From Sipunculus nudus (Eukaryota > Annelida > Sipuncula > Golfingiida > Sipunculidae), in the NCBI GenBank assembly GCA_026874595.1, contig CM049315.1, positions 62,927,389 to 62,991,388 on the forward strand: a stretch of 64,000 nt of DNA, written 5' to 3'. The translations under genes were made by a program, and so were the position numbers. Below, piece by piece: positions 48,091-62,000 of the stretch. Below the pieces are notes generated by a model that made no database searches, was not told the DNA's origin, and saw only the letters and a program-made list of their open reading frames with translations. The first letter of the stretch is position 1, and every line of letters starts with the position of its first letter.

Positions 48091-51000
48091 TCGTTTTTGC
48101 TGAAATTAGTTCGGTTTTTTTTGCGTAATTCAAAATCGTCTGTTGTGCAAAGATGACCTATTTAAACTGCTAAGGAAGCGTTTTAGAAGCTTCATCAGGC
48201 CATCAAAAACCAGTTAGTAACGTCGTTTTTGCTGAAATCAGCTCGATTTTTTTGCGTAATATAGGTTCCTGTTTTGTGCAAAATGGCAGATTTAAACTGC
48301 GAAAGAAGCGTTTTAGAAGCTTCATTTGTCCATTTACAACCAGTTACAAAAGTCGTTTTTGCCGAAATCAGCGCGATTTTCGCGTTATACAAGATCGTAC
48401 GTTGTGAATAAATGGCCGATTTGAACTGCGAAAGAAGCGTTTTAATAGCTTCATCAGGCCATTTAGAACAAGTTACGAACGTCGTTTTTCCCGAAATCAG
48501 CTCGGTGTTGGCTTTATACAAGATCGTGTCTTGTGCAATGATCACCGATTTAAACTGCGAAAGAAGCCTTTTAGAAGCTTCATCAGGCCATTAAGAACCA
48601 GTTAGAAACGTCGTTTTTGCTGAAATGAGCTCGATTTTTTTGCGTAATGCAAGATCGTGTTTGTGCAAATATTGCAGATTTAAATTGCAAAAGAATCAAT
48701 TCAGGAGCTTTATTAGGCCATTTAGAACCAGATACCAACGTCTTTTTCGCCGTAATCAGCTCGGTTTTGCGTAATACAAGATCGTGTTGTGCAAAATAGA
48801 AGATTAAAATTGCAAAAGAAGCAATTCAGAAGCTCCATTAGGCCATTTAGAACCGGGTACAAACATCGATCTCGCCGAAATCAGCTGGGTTTTTGCCTAA
48901 TTCATGATCGTGTGTTGTGCAAAAATTGCAGATTTAAATTGCAAAAGAAGCAATTCAGAAGCTTCATTAGGCCGTTTAGAACCAGATACAAACATCTTTT
49001 ACGCCGAAATCAGCTCGGTTTTTGCGTAATACAAGATCGTGTTTTGTGCAAAGATGACCGATTTAAACTGCAAAAGAAGCGTTTAAGAAGCTTTATCAGG
49101 CCATTAAGAATCAGTTAGGAACGTCGTTTTTGCTGAAATCAACTCGGTTTTTTTTTGCGTAATATAAGATCGTGTGTTGTGCAAAGATGATGATTTAAAC
49201 TGCAAAAGAAGCGTTTGAGAAACTTTATTAGGCCATTTAGAACCAGTTACAAATGTCGTTTTTTTGCCGAAATCAGCTCGGTTTTTGCGTAATATAGGAT
49301 CCTGTTTTGCGCAAAATGGCCGATTTAAACTGCGATAGAAGTGTTTTTATAGCTTCATTAGGCCATTTAGAAATTGGTAAAAACATCGCTCTTGCGGAAA
49401 TAAAATCGGTTTTTGCGTAATACAACATCGTGTTGTGCAAAATAGAAGATTAAAATTGCAAAAGAAGCAATTCAGAAGCTCCATTAGGCCATTTAGAACC
49501 GGGTACAAATATCGATCTCGCCGAAATCAGCTAGGATTTTGGCTATTTCAGGAACGTGTGTTGTGCAAAAATTACAGATTTCAATTGCAAAAGAAGCAAT
49601 TCAGAAGCTTCATTAGGCCGTTTAGAATCAGATACAAAAGTCTTTTACGACGAAATCAGCTCGGTTTTTTCGTAATACAAGATCGTGATTTGTGCAGAAA
49701 CGGCTGATATAAACTGCGATAGAAGCGTTTAAATAGCTTCATTAGGCCATTTAGAAATTGTTAAAAACGTCGCTTTTGCTGAAATCAGATCGGTTTGCGC
49801 GTAGTACAAGATCGTGTTGTGCAAAATAGAAGATTAAAATTGCAAAAGAAGCAATTCAGAAGCTCCATTAGGCCATTTAGAACCGGGTACAAACATCGAT
49901 CTCGCCGAAATCAGCTAGGTTTTTGCCTAATTCATGATCGTGTGTTGTGCAAAAATTGCAGATTTAAATTGCAAAAGAAGCAATTCAGAAGCTTCATTAG
50001 GCCGTTCAGAACCAGATACAAACATTTTTTACGCCGAAATCAGCTCGGTTTTTGCGTAATACAAGATCGTGTTTATAAAGATGACCGATTTAAACTGCAA
50101 AAGAAGCGTTTAAGAAGCTTCATCACGCCATTAAGAATCAGTTAGGAACTTCGTTTTTGCTAAAATCAGCTCGGTTTTTTTTGCGTAATATAAGATCGTG
50201 TGTTTTGCAAAGATGATGATTTAAACTGCAAAAGAAGCGTTTGAGAAACTTCATTAGGCCATTTAGAACCAGTTACAAATGTCGTTTTTTTGCCGAAATC
50301 AGCTCGGTTTTTGCGTAATATAGGATCCTGTCTGTGCAAAATGGCCGATTTAAACTGCGAAAGAAGCGTTTTAGAAGCTTCATTTGTCCATTTACAAACA
50401 GTTACAAAAGTCGTTTTTGCCGAAATCAGCGCGATTTTCGCGTTATACAAGATCGTACATTGTGAATAAATGGCCGATTTGAACTGCGAAAGAAGCGTTT
50501 TAATAGCTTCATCAGGCCATTTAGAACAAGTTACGAACGTCGTTTTTCCTGAAATCAGCTCGGTGTTCGCTTTATACAAGATCGTGTCTTGTGCAATGAT
50601 CACCGATTTAAACTGCGAAAGAAGCCTTTTAGAAGCTTCCTCAGGCCATTAAGAACCAGTTAGAAACGTCGTTTTTGCTGAAATCAGCTCGATTTTTTTG
50701 CGTAATGCAAGATCGTGTTTGTGCAAATATTGCAGATTTAAATTGCAAAAGAATCAATTCAGGAGCTTTATTAGGCCATTTAGAACCAGATACCAACGTC
50801 TTTTTCGCCGAAATCAGCTCGGTTTTTGCGTAATACAAGACCGTGTTTTGTGCAAAGATGACCGATTTCAACTGCCAAGGAAGCGTTTTAGAAGCTTCAT
50901 CAGGCCATTAAGAACCAGTTAGAAACGTCTTTTACGCCGAAATCAGCTCGTTTTTTTCGTAATACAAGATCGTGATTTGTGCAGAAACGGCTGATTTAAA

Positions 51001-53996
51001 CTGCGATAGAAGCGTTTTATTAGCTTCATTAGGCCATTTAGAAATTGGTAAAAACGTCGCTCTTGCTGAAATCAGATCGGTTTTTGGGTAATACAACATC
51101 GTGTTGTGCAAAATAGAACATTAAAATTGCAAAAGAAGCAATTCAGAAGCTCCATTAGGCCATTTGGAATCGGGTACAAACATCGATCTCGCCGAAATCA
51201 GAAAGGTTTTAGCCTTATTCATGATCGTGTGTTGTGCAAAAATTGCAGATTTAAATTGCAAAAGAAGCAATTCAGAAGCTCCATTAGGCCATTTAGAACC
51301 GGGTACAAACATCGATCTCGCCGAAATCAGCTAGGTTTTTGCCTAATTCATGATCGTGTGTTGTGCAAAAATTGCAGATTTAAATTGCAAAAGAAGCAAT
51401 TCAGAAGCTTCATTAGGCCGTTTAGAACCAGATACAAACATCTTTTACGCCGAAATCAGCTCGGTTTTTGCGTAATACAAAATCGTGTGTTGTGCAAAGA
51501 TGACCGATTTAAACTGGGAAAGAAGCGATTCAATAGCTTCATTAGTCGACTTAAAACCCGTTACAACCGTCGTTTTCGCTGAAATAAGCTCGGTTTTTGC
51601 GTAGTACAAGATCGTGTGTTGGGCAAATATCACCGATTTAAACTGCGAGAGAAGAGATTCAATAGCTTCATAAGGCGACTTATAACCCGTTACAACCGTC
51701 GTTTTTGCCGAAATAAGCTCGGTTTTTGCGTAGTACAAGATCGTGTGTAGGGCAAATATCACCGATTAAAACTGCTAAATAAGCATTTTAGAAACTTCAT
51801 CAGACCATTAAGAACCAGTTAGAAACGGCGTTTTTGCTGAAATCAGCTCGATTTTTTTAGCGTAATATAAGATCGTGTTTGTGCAAAAATGACCGATTTA
51901 AACTGCAAAAGAAGAGTTGAAGAAGCTTCAATAGGCCACTTCAAACCAGTTACTAAGATCTTTTTTGCCGAAATCGACTCGGTTTTTGCGTTATAATAGA
52001 TCATGATCCGTGCAAAAATGGTCAGTTTAAACTGCGAAAGAAGCGTTTCAGAAACTTCATTAGGCGACTTAAATCCCGTTACAATCGTCGTTTTCGTCGC
52101 AATCAGCTCGATTTTTTTGCGTAATGCAAGATCGTGTTTGTGCAAATATTGCAGATTTAAATTGTAAAAGAATCAATTCAGGAGCTTTATTAGACCATTT
52201 AGATCCAGATACCAACGTCTTTTTCGCCGAAATCAGCTCGTTTTTGCGTAATACAAGACCGTGTTTTGTGCAAAGATGACCGATTTAAACTGCCAAGGAA
52301 GCCTTTCAGAAGCTTCATCAGGCCATTAAAAACCAGTTAGCAACGCGTTTTTGCTGAAATCAGCTCGATTTTTTGCGTAATACAAAATCGTGTGTTGTGC
52401 AAAGATGACCGATTTAAACTGCTTAAGAAGCGTTTTAGAAGCTTCATCAGGCCATTGAGAACCAGTTAGAAACGTCTTTTACGCCGAAATCAGCTCGTTT
52501 TTTTCGTAATACAAGATCGTGATTTGTGCAGAAACGGCTGATTAAAATTGCAAAAGAAGCAATTCAGAAGCTCCATTAGGCCATTTAGAACCGGGTACAA
52601 ACATCGATCTCGCCGAAATCAGCTAGGTTTTTGGCTAATTCAGGAACGTGTGTTGTGCAAAAATTACAGATTTCAATTGCAAAAGAAGCAATTCAGAAGG
52701 TTCATTAGGCCGTTTAGAACCAGTTACAAAAGTCGTTTTTGCCGAAATCAGCGCGATTTTCGCGTTATACAAGATCGTACGTTGTGAATAAATGGCCGAT
52801 TTGAACTGCGAAAGAAGCGTTTTAATAGCTTCATCAGGCCATTTAGAAATTGTTAAAAACGTCGCTTTTGCTGAAATCAGATCGGTTTTCGCGTAGTACA
52901 AGATCGTGTTGTGCAAAATAGAAGATTAAAATTGCAAAAGAAGCAATTCAGAAGCTCCATTAGGCCATTTAGAACCGGGTACAAACATCGATCTCGCCGA
53001 AATCAGCTAGGTTTTTGCCTAATTCATGATCGTGTGTTGTGCAAAAATTGCAGATTTAAATTGCAAAAGAAGCAATTAAGAAGCTTCATTAGGCCGTTTA
53101 GAACCAGATACAAACATCTTTTACGCCGAAATCAGCTCGGTTTTTGCGTAATACAAAATCGTGTTTTGTGCAAAGATGACTGATTTAAACTGCAAAAGAA
53201 GCAATTAAGAAGCTTTATCAGGCCATTAAGAATCAGTTAGGAACGTCGTTTTTGCTGAAATCAGCTCGGTTTTTTTTTGCGTAATATAAGATCGTGTGTT
53301 GTGCAAAGATGATCGATTTAAACTGCAAAAGAAGCGTTTGAGAAACTTCATTAGGCCATTTAGAACCAGTTACAAATGTCGTTTTTTGGCCGAAATCAGC
53401 TCGGATTTTGCGTAGTATAGGATTCTGTTTTGTGCAAAATGGCCGATTTAAACTGCGAAAGAAGCGTTTTAGAAGCTTCATTTGTCCATTTACAACCAGT
53501 TACAAAAGTCGTTTTTGCCGAAATCAGCGCGATTTTCGCGTTATACAAGATCGTACGTTGTGAATAAATGGCCGATTTGAACTGCGAAAGAAGCGTTTTA
53601 ATAGCTTCATCAGGCCATTTAGAACAAGTTACGAACGTCGTTTTTCCCGAAATCAGCTCGGTGTTCGCTTTATACAAGATCGTGTCTTGTGCAATGATCA
53701 CCGATTTAAACTGCGAAGGAAGCCTTTTAGAAGCTTCATTAGGCCATTAAGAACCAGTTAGAAACGTCGTTATTGCTGAAATCAGCTCGATTTTTTTGCG
53801 TAATGCAAGATCGTGTTTCTGCAAATATTGCAGATTTAAATTGCAAAAGAATCAATTCAGGAGCTTTATTAGGCCATTTAGAACCAGATACCAACGTCTT
53901 TTTCGCCGAAATCAGCTCGATTTTTTGCGTAATACAAAATCGTGTGTTGTGCAAAGATGACCGATTTAAACTGCTTAAGAAGCGTTTTAGAAGGTA

Positions 53997-54228
53997 ACAG
54001 GAACTCTCGGCCCCAGAGACACTCGTCCCAGAGACACTCGGCCCCAGCGACTCTCGGCCCCAGAGACACTCGGCCCCTGAGACGCTCGGCCCTAGAGACA
54101 CTCGGCCCCTAGTCAGCAGGACCCAGCGACACTCGGCCCCGTCCGGTCGCCGCCCCCAGAGACACTCGGCCCAGGAGTCTAGCCTCGGGAAACCCCTCAG
54201 AAAACCTTCCCGTAGTTATCCCTTCCGG
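53997..54228 (+). repeat. Left TIR of transposon copy 2
   Basis: Same content as 33962-34193: ACAGGAACTC terminus, tandem 16 bp CTCGGCCCCAGAGACA-type subrepeats, then the CGTAGTTATC end. Confidence 0.85.
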
Positions 54229-55826
54229 GCCAGAGGTCTGATACTAGCTTACCGTCTTATACTAGCTTAGAAAAACCCCTCAGAAAACAACCTTCCCGTG
54301 ATATACTGAGTCGGAAGTCGGAGAATGGAAGCCCGTTCTTTTACCGTCTTAGGTTCATTAGGGAAGGGTTTAATGAGTCAAAACAAAAACGAGAGAAAGT
54401 GAAAGTAAAACGTATTTATTAATTGATAATAGTGTTTAATGTTAAATATGTAGTTCCTGATTATGATATTAGCCAATATATACACAAACCGAAATAGAAA
54501 ACGTTCCAAATATCACAGTATGAATGAAGTATATGAAAGTGACCCGTAAAGTCACCAAATTACAAATTAAAGAGTAGGCTTATATACAAGTATGTCAATT
54601 TACACACATATATAAAACAAATCAAAGTAGAAAGTGTTTTCTACTTCGTGTTTTCTACTTCTAATTTCTAACTAATGTTAACTAACGTTAATGTTCTAAC
54701 TAATGACAGAGCGTACATAAAGAAGCAAGAATACACACACAATGCCAAAATCTTAAAGAAACGGTAAATTATGACTACTTCCACATATACACATCAAATA
54801 TCGTTGATGTTTTAACTAATGACAGAGCGTACGTAAAAAGCAATGGTATAAGAACTCTTCTCTAATGGGATTGATATGTATACAAAATTCATATATATAT
54901 ATACAAAGCCAAAATCATAAAGAAACTGTAATTTACGACTATTAGGAACGGTAATTTATGACTATTTCCACATATATACATAAAAGATATGAAGTATTCC
55001 AAAGGCCATAGAGCCTGCATCAAGCACACATCAAAGTTCCACTGTGTACGCTACATTTCAAACTCTGGTTTGTGAATGACTTCTTGGTTAGTTGATTATG
55101 GATATGCTCAATCAGGGGTTTACCGAACTTACTATGCAATCAAAGGTTATTGTTATGACGGCAGTAATCACAGCCAACAAGATCACAAAGACGGCAATTA
55201 GACTTCGATCAATACCGAGACAAACGGATAAATACCGAGGTAAATTTAACGGTGACAATTTCTCATTTTATATCAGTTATTTCTTGATTCATTTATATAA
55301 ATACTACAGCGTATTATAAAAAAGAAATATTATATTTGGCTCCTTCAACGTTTATTGCATCCATTTATTTGGCGTGACCACCACAGGATAATGGTTCAGC
55401 ACCTTTTATTTAACAATCTATAATTTTTTTATAAGTCATATACAAAGATAATTTTATGATATCTGGGCTACACGAAGATATATGTTTCACGAGAAAGGAC
55501 GGTCCGTGCCGAGGCCTGGCCCCAATATTTTTGGGGGGTAAGTTAATGCGGCCTTCAGGAAACAGTTGAAATGAACGAACACATAAGCTTACGAAAACTA
55601 ATAATTTAAGAGGAGACATAACACCTGGCCATGTATTTTCTATTGTGTGTAAAATACATATAATTTGTGGAATATGATAAAAAATCATATGGATTATTAT
55701 ACAGATATTGTTTCAAAAATAAGCATGGTTTTAATTTTTATAATCACCAATATATATATATATTGTATGTGCTATATTTGTTTTTTATGGAAAATTTAAC
55801 TTTAATTTCTTCGTGGCGTTCAATAT

Positions 55827-56073
55827 CCAGAAGAGATAACTACGAGCAGGTTGTTTTCTGAGGGGTTTCGCGAGGCCAGTATCGGACCCGATGCCCTGGG
55901 CCGAGTGTCTCTGGGGGCGGCGACCGGACGGGGCCGAGTGTCGCGGGGTCCTGCTGAATAGGGGCCGAGTGTCTCTGGGGCCGAGCGTCTCAGGGGCCGA
56001 GTGTCTCTGGGGCCGAGAGTCGCTGGGGCCGAGTGTCTCTGGGACGAGTGTCTCTTGGGCCGAGAGTTCCTGT
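55827..56073 (-). repeat. Right TIR of transposon copy 2
   Basis: Same content as 35792-36038, in inverted orientation to 53997-54228. Confidence 0.85.
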
Positions 56074-56076
56074 ATT

Positions 56077-59000
56077 CGTTTTAGAAGCTTCATCAGGCCA
56101 TTAAGAACCAGTTAGAAACGTCTTTTACGCCGAAATCAGCTCGTTTTTTCGTAATACAAGATCGTGATTTGTGCAGAAACGGCTGATTTAAACTGCGATA
56201 GAAGCGGTTTAATAGCTTCATTAGGCCATTTAGAAATTGGTAAAAACGTCGCTCTTGCTGAAATCAGATCGGTTTTTGCGTAATACAAGATCGTGTTTTG
56301 TGCAAAGATGACCGATTTAAACTGCGAAAGAAGCGTTTTAGAAGCTTCATCAGGCCATTAAGAACCAGTTAGCAACGTCGTTTTTGCCCGAAATCAGCTC
56401 GGTTTTTTTTTTGCGTAATTCAAAATCGTCTGTGGTGCAAAGATGACCGATTTAAACTGCTAAAGAAGCGTTTTAGCAGATTCATCAGGCAATTAAGAAG
56501 TTAGAAACGTCGTTTTTGCTAAAATCAGCTCGATTTTTTAGTGTAATATAAGATCGTGTTTGTGCAAAGATGACCAATTTAAACTGCAAAAGAAGAGTTT
56601 AAGAAGGTTGAATAGGGCACTTAAAACCAGTTACAAAGATCTTTTTTGCCGAAATCGACTCGGTTTTTGCGTTATAATAGATCATGATCCGTGCAAAAAT
56701 GGCCAGTTTAAACTGCGAAAGAAGCGTTTCAGAAACTTCATTAGGCGACTTAAAACCCGTTACAATCGTCGTTTTCGTCGCAATCAGCTCGGTTTTCGCG
56801 TACTACAAGATCGTGTGTTGTACAAAAATTGCCGTTTAAATTGCAAATGAAGCATTTTAATAGCTTCATCAGGCCATTTAAAACAAGTTACAAACGTCGT
56901 TTTTGCCGAAATCAGCTCGGTTTTCGCTTTAAACAAGATCGTGTCTTGTGCAATGATCACCGATTTAAACTGTGAAAGAAGCGTTTTAGAAGCTTCATCA
57001 GGCCATTAAGAACCAGTTAGAAACGTCGTTTTTGCTGAAATCAGCTCGATTTTTTTGCGTAATGCAAGATCGTGTTTGTGCAAATATTGCAGATTTAAAT
57101 TGCAAAAGAATCAACTCAGCAGCTTTATTAGGCCATTTAGAACCAGATACCAACGTCTTTTTCGCCGAAATCAGCTCGGTTTTTGCGTAATACAAGACCG
57201 TGTTTTGTGCAAAGATGACCGATTTAAACTGCGAAAGAAGCGTTTTAGAAGCTTCATCAGGCCATTAAGAACGAGTTAGCAACGTCGTTTTTGCTGAAAA
57301 CAGCTCGGTTTTTTTTTTGCGTAATACAAAATCGTGATTTGTGCAGAAACGGCTGATTTAAACTGTGATAGAAGCGTTTTAATAGCTTCATTAGGCCATT
57401 TAGAAATTGGTAAAAACGTCGCTCTTGCTGAAATCAGATCGGTTTTCGCGTAATACAACATCGTGTTGTGCAAAATAGAACATTAAAATTGCAAAAGAAG
57501 CAATTCAGAAGCTCAATTAGGCCATTTAGAACCGGGTACAAACATCGATATCGCCGAAATCAGCTAGGTTTTTGCCTAATTCATGATCGTGTGTTGTGCA
57601 AAAATTGCAGATTTAAATTGCAAAAGAAGCAATTCAGAAGCTTTATTAGGCCGTTTAGAACCAGATACAAACGTCTTTTACGCCGAAATCAGCTCGGTTT
57701 TGGGCTAATTCAGGAACGTGTGTTGTGCAAAAATTACAGATTTCAATTGCAAAAGAAGCAATTCAGAAGCTTCATTAGGCCGTTTAGAATCAGATACAAA
57801 CGTCTTTTACGACGAAATCAGCTCGGTTTTTTCGTAATACAAGATCGTGATTTGTGAAGAAACGGCTAATATAAACTGCGATAGAGGCGTTTAAATAGCT
57901 TCATTAGGCCATTTAGAAATTGGTAAAAACGTCGCTATTGCTGAAATCAGATCGGTTTTCGCGTAGTACAAGATCGTGTTGTGCAAAATAGAAGATTAAA
58001 ATTGCAAAAGAAGCAATTCAGAAGCTCCATTAGGCCATTTAGAACCGGGTACAAACATCGATCTCGCCGAAATCAGCTAGGTTTTTGCCTAATTCATGAT
58101 CGTGTGTTGTGCAAAAATTGCAGATTTAAATTGCAAAAGAAGCAATGCAGAAGCTTCATTAGGCCGTTTAGAACCAGATACAAACATCTTTTACGCCGAA
58201 ATCAGCTCGGTTTTTGCGTAATACAAAATCGTGTTTTGTGCAAAGATGACCGATTTAAACTGCAAAAGAAGCGTTTAAGAAACTTTATCAGGCCATTAAG
58301 AATCAGTTAGGAACGTCGTTTTTGCTGAAATCAGCTCGGTTCTTTTGCGTAATATAGGATCCTGTTTTGTGCAAAATGGCCGATTTAAACTGCGAAAGAA
58401 GCGTTTTAGAAGCTTCATTTGTCCATTTACAACCAGTTACAAAAGTCGTTTTTGCCGAAATCAGCGCGATTTTTGCGTTATACAAGATCGTACGTTGTGA
58501 ATAAATGGCCGATTTGAACTGCGAAAGAAGCGTTTTAATAGCTTCATCATGCCATTTAGAAATTGTTAAAAACGTCGCTTTTGCTGAAATCAGATCGGTT
58601 TTGCGTAGTACAAGATCGTGTTGTGCAAAATAGAAGATTAAAATTGCAAAAGAAGCAATTCAGAAGCTCCATTAGGCCATTTAGAACCGGGTACAAACAT
58701 CGATCTCGCCGAAATCAGCTAGGTTTTTGACTAATTCATGATCGTGTGTTGTGCAAAAATTGCAGATTTAAATTGCAAAAGAAGCAATTCAGAAGCTTCA
58801 TTAGGCCGTTTAGAACCAGATAGAAACATCTTTTACGCCGAAATCAGCTCGGTTTTTGCGTAATACAAAATCGTGTTTTGTGCAAAGATGACCGATTTAA
58901 ACAGCAAAAGAAGCGTTTAAGAAGCTTTATCAGGCCATTAAGAATCAGTTAGGAACGTCGTTTTTGCTGAAATCAGCTCGGTTTTTTTTTTTGCGTAATA

Positions 59001-62000
59001 TAGGATCGTGTGTTGTGCAAAGATGATCGATTTAAACTGCAAAAGAAGCCTTTTAGAAGCTTCATCAGGCCATTAAGAACCAGTTAGAAACGTCGTTTTT
59101 GCTGAAATCAGCTCGATTTTTTTGCGTAATGCAAGATCGTGTTTCTGCAAATATTGCAGATTTAAATTGCAAAAGAATCAATTCAGGAGCTTTATTAGGC
59201 CATTTAGAACAAGATACCAACGTCTTTTTCGCCGAAATCAGCTCGATTTTTTGCGTAATACAAAATCGTGTGTTGTGCAAAGATGACCGATTTAAACTGC
59301 TTAAGAAGCGTTTTAGAAGCTTCATCAGGCCATTAAGAACCAGTTAGAAACGTCTTTTACGCCGAAATCAGCTCGTTTTTTTCGTAATACAAGATCGTGA
59401 TTTGTGCAGAAACGGCTGATTTAAACTGCGATAGAAGCGTTTTAATAGCTTCATTAGGCCATTTAGAAATTTGTAAAAACGTCGCTCTTGCTGAAATCAG
59501 ATCGGTTTTTGCGTAATACAAGATCGTGTTTTGTGCAAAGATGACCGATTTAAACTGCGAAAGAAGCGTTTTAGAAGCTTCATCAGGCCATTAAGAACCA
59601 GTTAGCAACGTCGTTTTTGCTGAAATCAGCTCGGTTTTTTTTTGCGTAATACAAAATCGTGATTTGTGCAGAAACGGCTGATTTAAACTGCGATAGAAGC
59701 GTTTTAATAGCTTCATTAGGCCATTTAGAAATTGGTAAAAACGTCGCTCTTGCTGAAATCAGATCGGTTTTCGCGTAAAACAACATCGTGTTGTGCAAAA
59801 TAGAAGATTAAAATTGCAAAAGAAGCAATTCAGAAGCTCCATTAGGCCATTTAGAACCGGGTACAAAAATAGATATCGCCGAAATCAGCTAGGTTTTTGC
59901 CTAATTCATGATCGTGTGTTGTGCAAAAATTGCAGATTTAAATTGCAAAAGAAGCAATTCAGAAGCTTTATTAGGCCGTTTAGAACCAGATACAAACGTC
60001 TTTTACGCCGAAATCAGCTCGGTTTTTGCGTAATACAAGATCGTGTTTTGTGCAAAGATGACCGATTTCAACTGAGAAAGAAGCGTTTTAGAAGCTTCAT
60101 AAGCCATTAAGAACCAGATACAAACGTCGTTTTTGCTGAAATCAGCTCGGTTTTTTTTTTTGCGTAATACAAAATCGTGATTTGTGCAGAAACGGCTGAT
60201 TTAAACTGCGATAGAAGCGTTTTAATAGCTTCATTAGGTCATTTAGAAATTGGTAAAAACGTCGCTCTTGCTGAAATCAGATCGGTTTTCGCGTAATACA
60301 ACATCGTGTTGTGCAAAATAGAAGATTAAAATTGCAAAAGGAGCAATTTTAGGAGCTCCATTAGGCCATTTAGAACCGGGTACAAACATCGATCTTGCCG
60401 AAATCAGATAGGTTTTTGGCTATTTCAGGAACGTGTGTTGTGCAAAAATTACAGATTTCAATTGCAAAAGAAGCAATTCAGAAGCTTCATTAGGCCGTTT
60501 AGAATCAGATACAAACGTCTTTTACGACGAAAACAGCTCGGTTTTTTCGTAATACAAGATCGTGATTTGTGAAGGAACGGCTAATATAAACTGCGATAGA
60601 AGCGTTTAAATAGCTTCATTAGGCAATTTAGAAATTGTTAAAAACGATGCTTTTGCTGAAATCAGATCGGTTTGCGCGTAGTACAAGATCGTGTTGTGCA
60701 AAATAGAAGATTAAAATTGCAAAAGAAGCAATTCAGAAGCTCCATTAGGCCATTTAGAACCGGGTACAAACATCGATCTCGCCGAAATCAGCTAGGTTTT
60801 TGGCTATTTCAGGAACGTGTGTTGTGCAAAAATTACAGATTTCAATTGCAAAAGAAGCAATTCAGAAGCTTCATTAGGCCGTTTAGAATCAGATACAAAC
60901 GTCTTTTACGACGAAATCAGCTCGGTTTTTTCGTAATACAAGATCGTGATTTGTGCAGAAACGGCTGATATAAACTGCGATAGAAGCGTTTAAATAGCTT
61001 CATTAGGCCATTTAGAAATTGTTAAAAACGTCGCTTTTGCTGAAATCAGATCGGTTTGCGCGTCGTACAAGATCGTGTTGTGCAAAATAGAAGATTAAAA
61101 TTGCAAAAGAAGCAATTCAGAAGCTCCATTAGGCCATTTAGAACCGGGTACAAACATCGATCTCGCCGAAATCAGATAGGTTTTTGCCTAATTCATGATC
61201 GTGTGTTGTGCAAAAATTGCAGATTTAAATTGCAAAAGAAGCAATTCAGAAGCTTCATTAGACCGTTTAGAACCAGATACAAACATCTTTTACGCCGAAA
61301 TCAGCTCGGTTTTTGCGTAATACAAGATCGTGTTTTGTGCAAAGATGACCGATTTAAACTGCAAAAGAAGCGTTTAAGAAGCTTCATCAGGCCATTAAGA
61401 ATCAGTTAGGAACGTCGTTTTTGCTGAAATCAGCTCGTTTTTTTTTTTTTTTGCGTAATACAAGATCGTGTGTTGTGCAAAGATGATCGATTTATACTGC
61501 AAAAGAAGCGTTTGAGAAACTTCATTAGGCCATTTAGAACCAGTTACAAATGTCGTTTTTTTGCCGAAATCAGCTCGGTTCTTGCGTTATATAGGATCCT
61601 GTTTTGTGCAATATGGCCGATTTAAACTGCGAAAGAAGCCTTTTAGAAGCTTCATTTGTCCATTTACAACCAGTTACAAAAGTCGTTTTTGCCGAAATCA
61701 GCGCGATTTTCGCGTTATACAAGATCGTACGTTGTGAATAAATGGCCGATTTGAACTGCAAAAGAAGCGTTTTAATAGCTTCATCAGGCCATTTAGAACA
61801 AGTTACGAACGTCTTTTTTTCCCGAAAGAAGCTCGGTGTTCGCTTTATACAAGATCGTATCTTGTGCAATGATCTATGATTTAAACTGCGAAAGAAGCCT
61901 TTTAGAAGCTTCATCAGGGCATTAAGAACCAGTTAGAAACGTCGTTTTTGCTGAAATCAGCTCGATTTTTTTGCGTAATGCAAGATCGTGTTTGTGCAAA

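Larger units (their letters stand above)
28213..48248 (+). repeat. 20.04 kb tandem duplication, copy 1 (complete)
   Basis: From about 28213 the sequence is repeated from 48249 onward with an offset of 20033-20036 bp. Private variants are shared: TAGGTTCCTG at 28226 and 48262, GAAATGAGCTCG near 28588 and 48624, and the same transposon-like insertion at the same base. Small offset changes reflect T-tract length differences. The unit spans about 155 monomer equivalents, including the 2083 bp insertion. Its first part (about 28.7-31.3 kb) also resembles 5.8-7.7 kb (29759 matches 6227, offset 23532). Confidence 0.93.
36042..53993 (+). repeat. 129 bp satellite array, middle arm
   Basis: About 139 monomers lie between the two insertions, in the same orientation and phase as the left arm. 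The arm holds the rest of 20 kb copy 1 (to about 48248) and the start of copy 2. No gene, RNA gene or other non-satellite sequence is seen. The variant classes are those of the left arm, with one distinctive 12-monomer period at 45.6-48 kb. Confidence 0.97.
53994..56076. mobile_element. Foldback/MULE-like non-autonomous DNA transposon, copy 2
   Basis: This is the same element as at 33959-36041, displaced by 20035 bp throughout, so there is no net insertion or deletion across 2083 bp. I noticed no base difference on reading. It has the same position within the satellite monomer and the same flanking CGTTTTAGAAG. It is therefore a passenger of the 20 kb duplication, not a second insertion. TIRs are at about 53997-54228 and 55827-56073, and the AT-rich interior is at 54229-55826. 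Confidence 0.85.

Noticed and set aside
53994-56076. Second independent transposon insertion into a hotspot
   Set aside because: Flanking satellite on both sides matches copy 1 for many kilobases with the same offset, so the copy arose by duplication.
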